This document shows, piece by piece, positions 63,364-64,000 of a stretch of 64,000 bases of DNA. Where the stretch lies: the NCBI GenBank assembly GCA_965243345.1, contig CBDEUR010000003.1, positions 2,232,001 to 2,296,000 on the forward strand. Reading direction: 5' to 3'. The notes under the pieces were generated by a model. That model saw nothing but the letters and a program-made list of their open reading frames with translations, had not been told where the DNA came from and made no database searches. The first letter of the stretch is position 1. The number at the start of each line of letters is the position of its first letter. The DNA is from Bin52 sp965243345 (lineage in GTDB: Bacteria; Pseudomonadota; Alphaproteobacteria; Thalassobaculales; Thalassobaculaceae). Position numbers and translations under genes: made by a program.

Positions 63364-63903
63364 TCACTCCCCGGCCAGGAATTCGCGGATCAGCGCGACC
63401 GCCTCGGGCGAAGCCCAGTCTGCGGGTCCGACCAGCCGGCCGAACTGGTTTCCCGCGGGTCCGATCAGCACGGTGGTGGGAAGGGCCCGCACCTCGAGTG
63501 CGCGCATCAGCCCGGCCTTGGGATCATGGGTCGAGACCAGCGACGTGACCTGCATTTCCTCCAGGAACGGCCCGGTCGCCTCCGCCGCCTTTCGGTCGAT
63601 CGAGACCAGCACGATCTCGAAACGCGGATCCGGGATCGCCGCGCGCAGTGCGGCGAGCGATGGCAGTTCGTGCACGCACGGTGCGCACCAGGTCGCCCAG
63701 AAGTTCACCAGAACGAACCGGTCCGAAAACGCTGCGAGCTTGATAGGGGTTCCGCCTGACCCTATGAACTGTGTGTCGGGCACCGGGACGGGAGGATCGT
63801 GGCGGACAAAGCCCAACAATCCGTCGGTCGACGCCGCCCACGCGCCCGGCATCGTGCCGGCCAGGAAGACAGTGATCAGCAGGGACCGGACCGCATGACC
63901 CAT
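63364..63903 (-). CDS. TlpA-like periplasmic thioredoxin-fold protein
   Basis: This 179-residue protein has a Sec signal (SLLITVFLAGTMPGAWAAS) and a thioredoxin domain with the redox motif WCAPC in FVLVNFWATWCAPCVHELPS, the cis-proline in VRALPTTVLIG, and a TlpA-like layout. It is expected to reduce disulfides in the periplasm, perhaps in cytochrome c or oxidase maturation. I start it at 63903, because this gives a proper signal peptide. It is convergent with the dehydrogenase gene. Confidence 0.88.
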   Translation of the reverse strand: MGHAVRSLLITVFLAGTMPGAWAASTDGLLGFVRHDPPVPVPDTQFIGSGGTPIKLAAFSDRFVLVNFWATWCAPCVHELPSLAALRAAIPDPRFEIVLVSIDRKAAEATGPFLEEMQVTSLVSTHDPKAGLMRALEVRALPTTVLIGPAGNQFGRLVGPADWASPEAVALIREFLAGE

Positions 63904-64000
63904 GTTTCTCGTTCTCGCATGCACAGGAAGGCCTCCGGGCAGTGACGAACCGACACAGGGATAGCGACAGTCGTGCCGCCAGCGCAATGTGGGGCGGGCG

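Overview
The window is GC-rich DNA, by eye about 65 percent G+C, with tightly packed operons. The gene set fits a free-living, respiratory alphaproteobacterium, perhaps Rhodospirillales-like: NarGHJI nitrate respiration, ETF and beta-oxidation genes, several CoA-transferases, a dipeptide-type ABC importer, and an initiator-tRNA fragment of the alphaproteobacterial type. The lineage is an inference; there is no rRNA or other marker gene in the window.

Bases 1 to about 10,700 are accessory DNA. They hold four transposase fragments (an IS4/IS1182-like C-terminus, IS5, IS66 and traces between them), a 2OG-Fe(II) oxygenase pseudogene with several frameshifts, a decayed AbiE toxin-antitoxin locus (amber codon in the antitoxin, truncated toxin), an intact two-gene module of a HhH-GPD-like protein plus a PIN nuclease, an XRE regulator, and a run of small unrecognised ORFs. 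The stretch ends at a 37-base 3-prime fragment of initiator tRNA-Met, a typical integrase attachment scar.

Bases 10,966 to 18,203 carry a luciferase-like monooxygenase, tRNA-Thr(GGT), a secreted serine protease, and a CoA-dependent catabolic group: benzoate-CoA-ligase family, alpha/beta hydrolase and family III CoA-transferase. Between 18.2 and 21.3 kb are two degraded, oppositely oriented IS1595-family remnants on either side of a voltage-gated K+ channel gene. Bases 21,310 to 28,601 hold a complete peptide-type ABC importer operon (two ATPases, Tat-exported binding protein, two permeases) followed by a zinc deacylase, with ureidoglycolate lyase convergent to it. Bases 29,230 to 32,884 are a translationally coupled CoA-transferase, CitE-like lyase and HpaB-family operon.

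Bases 32,994 to 43,826 are mostly housekeeping and regulation: a STAS protein, ammonium transporter, uvrB, an unusual operon of two DUF1538 membrane proteins with a PII-like and a CBS protein, an orphan ThiY-type binding protein behind a TPP riboswitch, rsmB and guaB. At 44.3 to 46.8 kb there is a second accessory spot: a HipA-family kinase fused to an AbiEi-like N-terminus, preceded by two matching 35-bp inverted repeats, next to a frameshifted DUF4338 (DruA-like) pseudogene.

The last third is respiratory: HIG1-domain protein and cobalamin adenosyltransferase, then narK-narK-narG-narH-narJ-narI plus a parvulin-type prolyl isomerase on the minus strand, NnrS, and an etfB-etfA-3-hydroxyacyl-CoA dehydrogenase operon, ending with a TlpA-like thioredoxin. 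The two most promising candidates for undescribed systems are the AbiEi-HipA fusion with its paired operators and the HhH-GPD/PIN pair.
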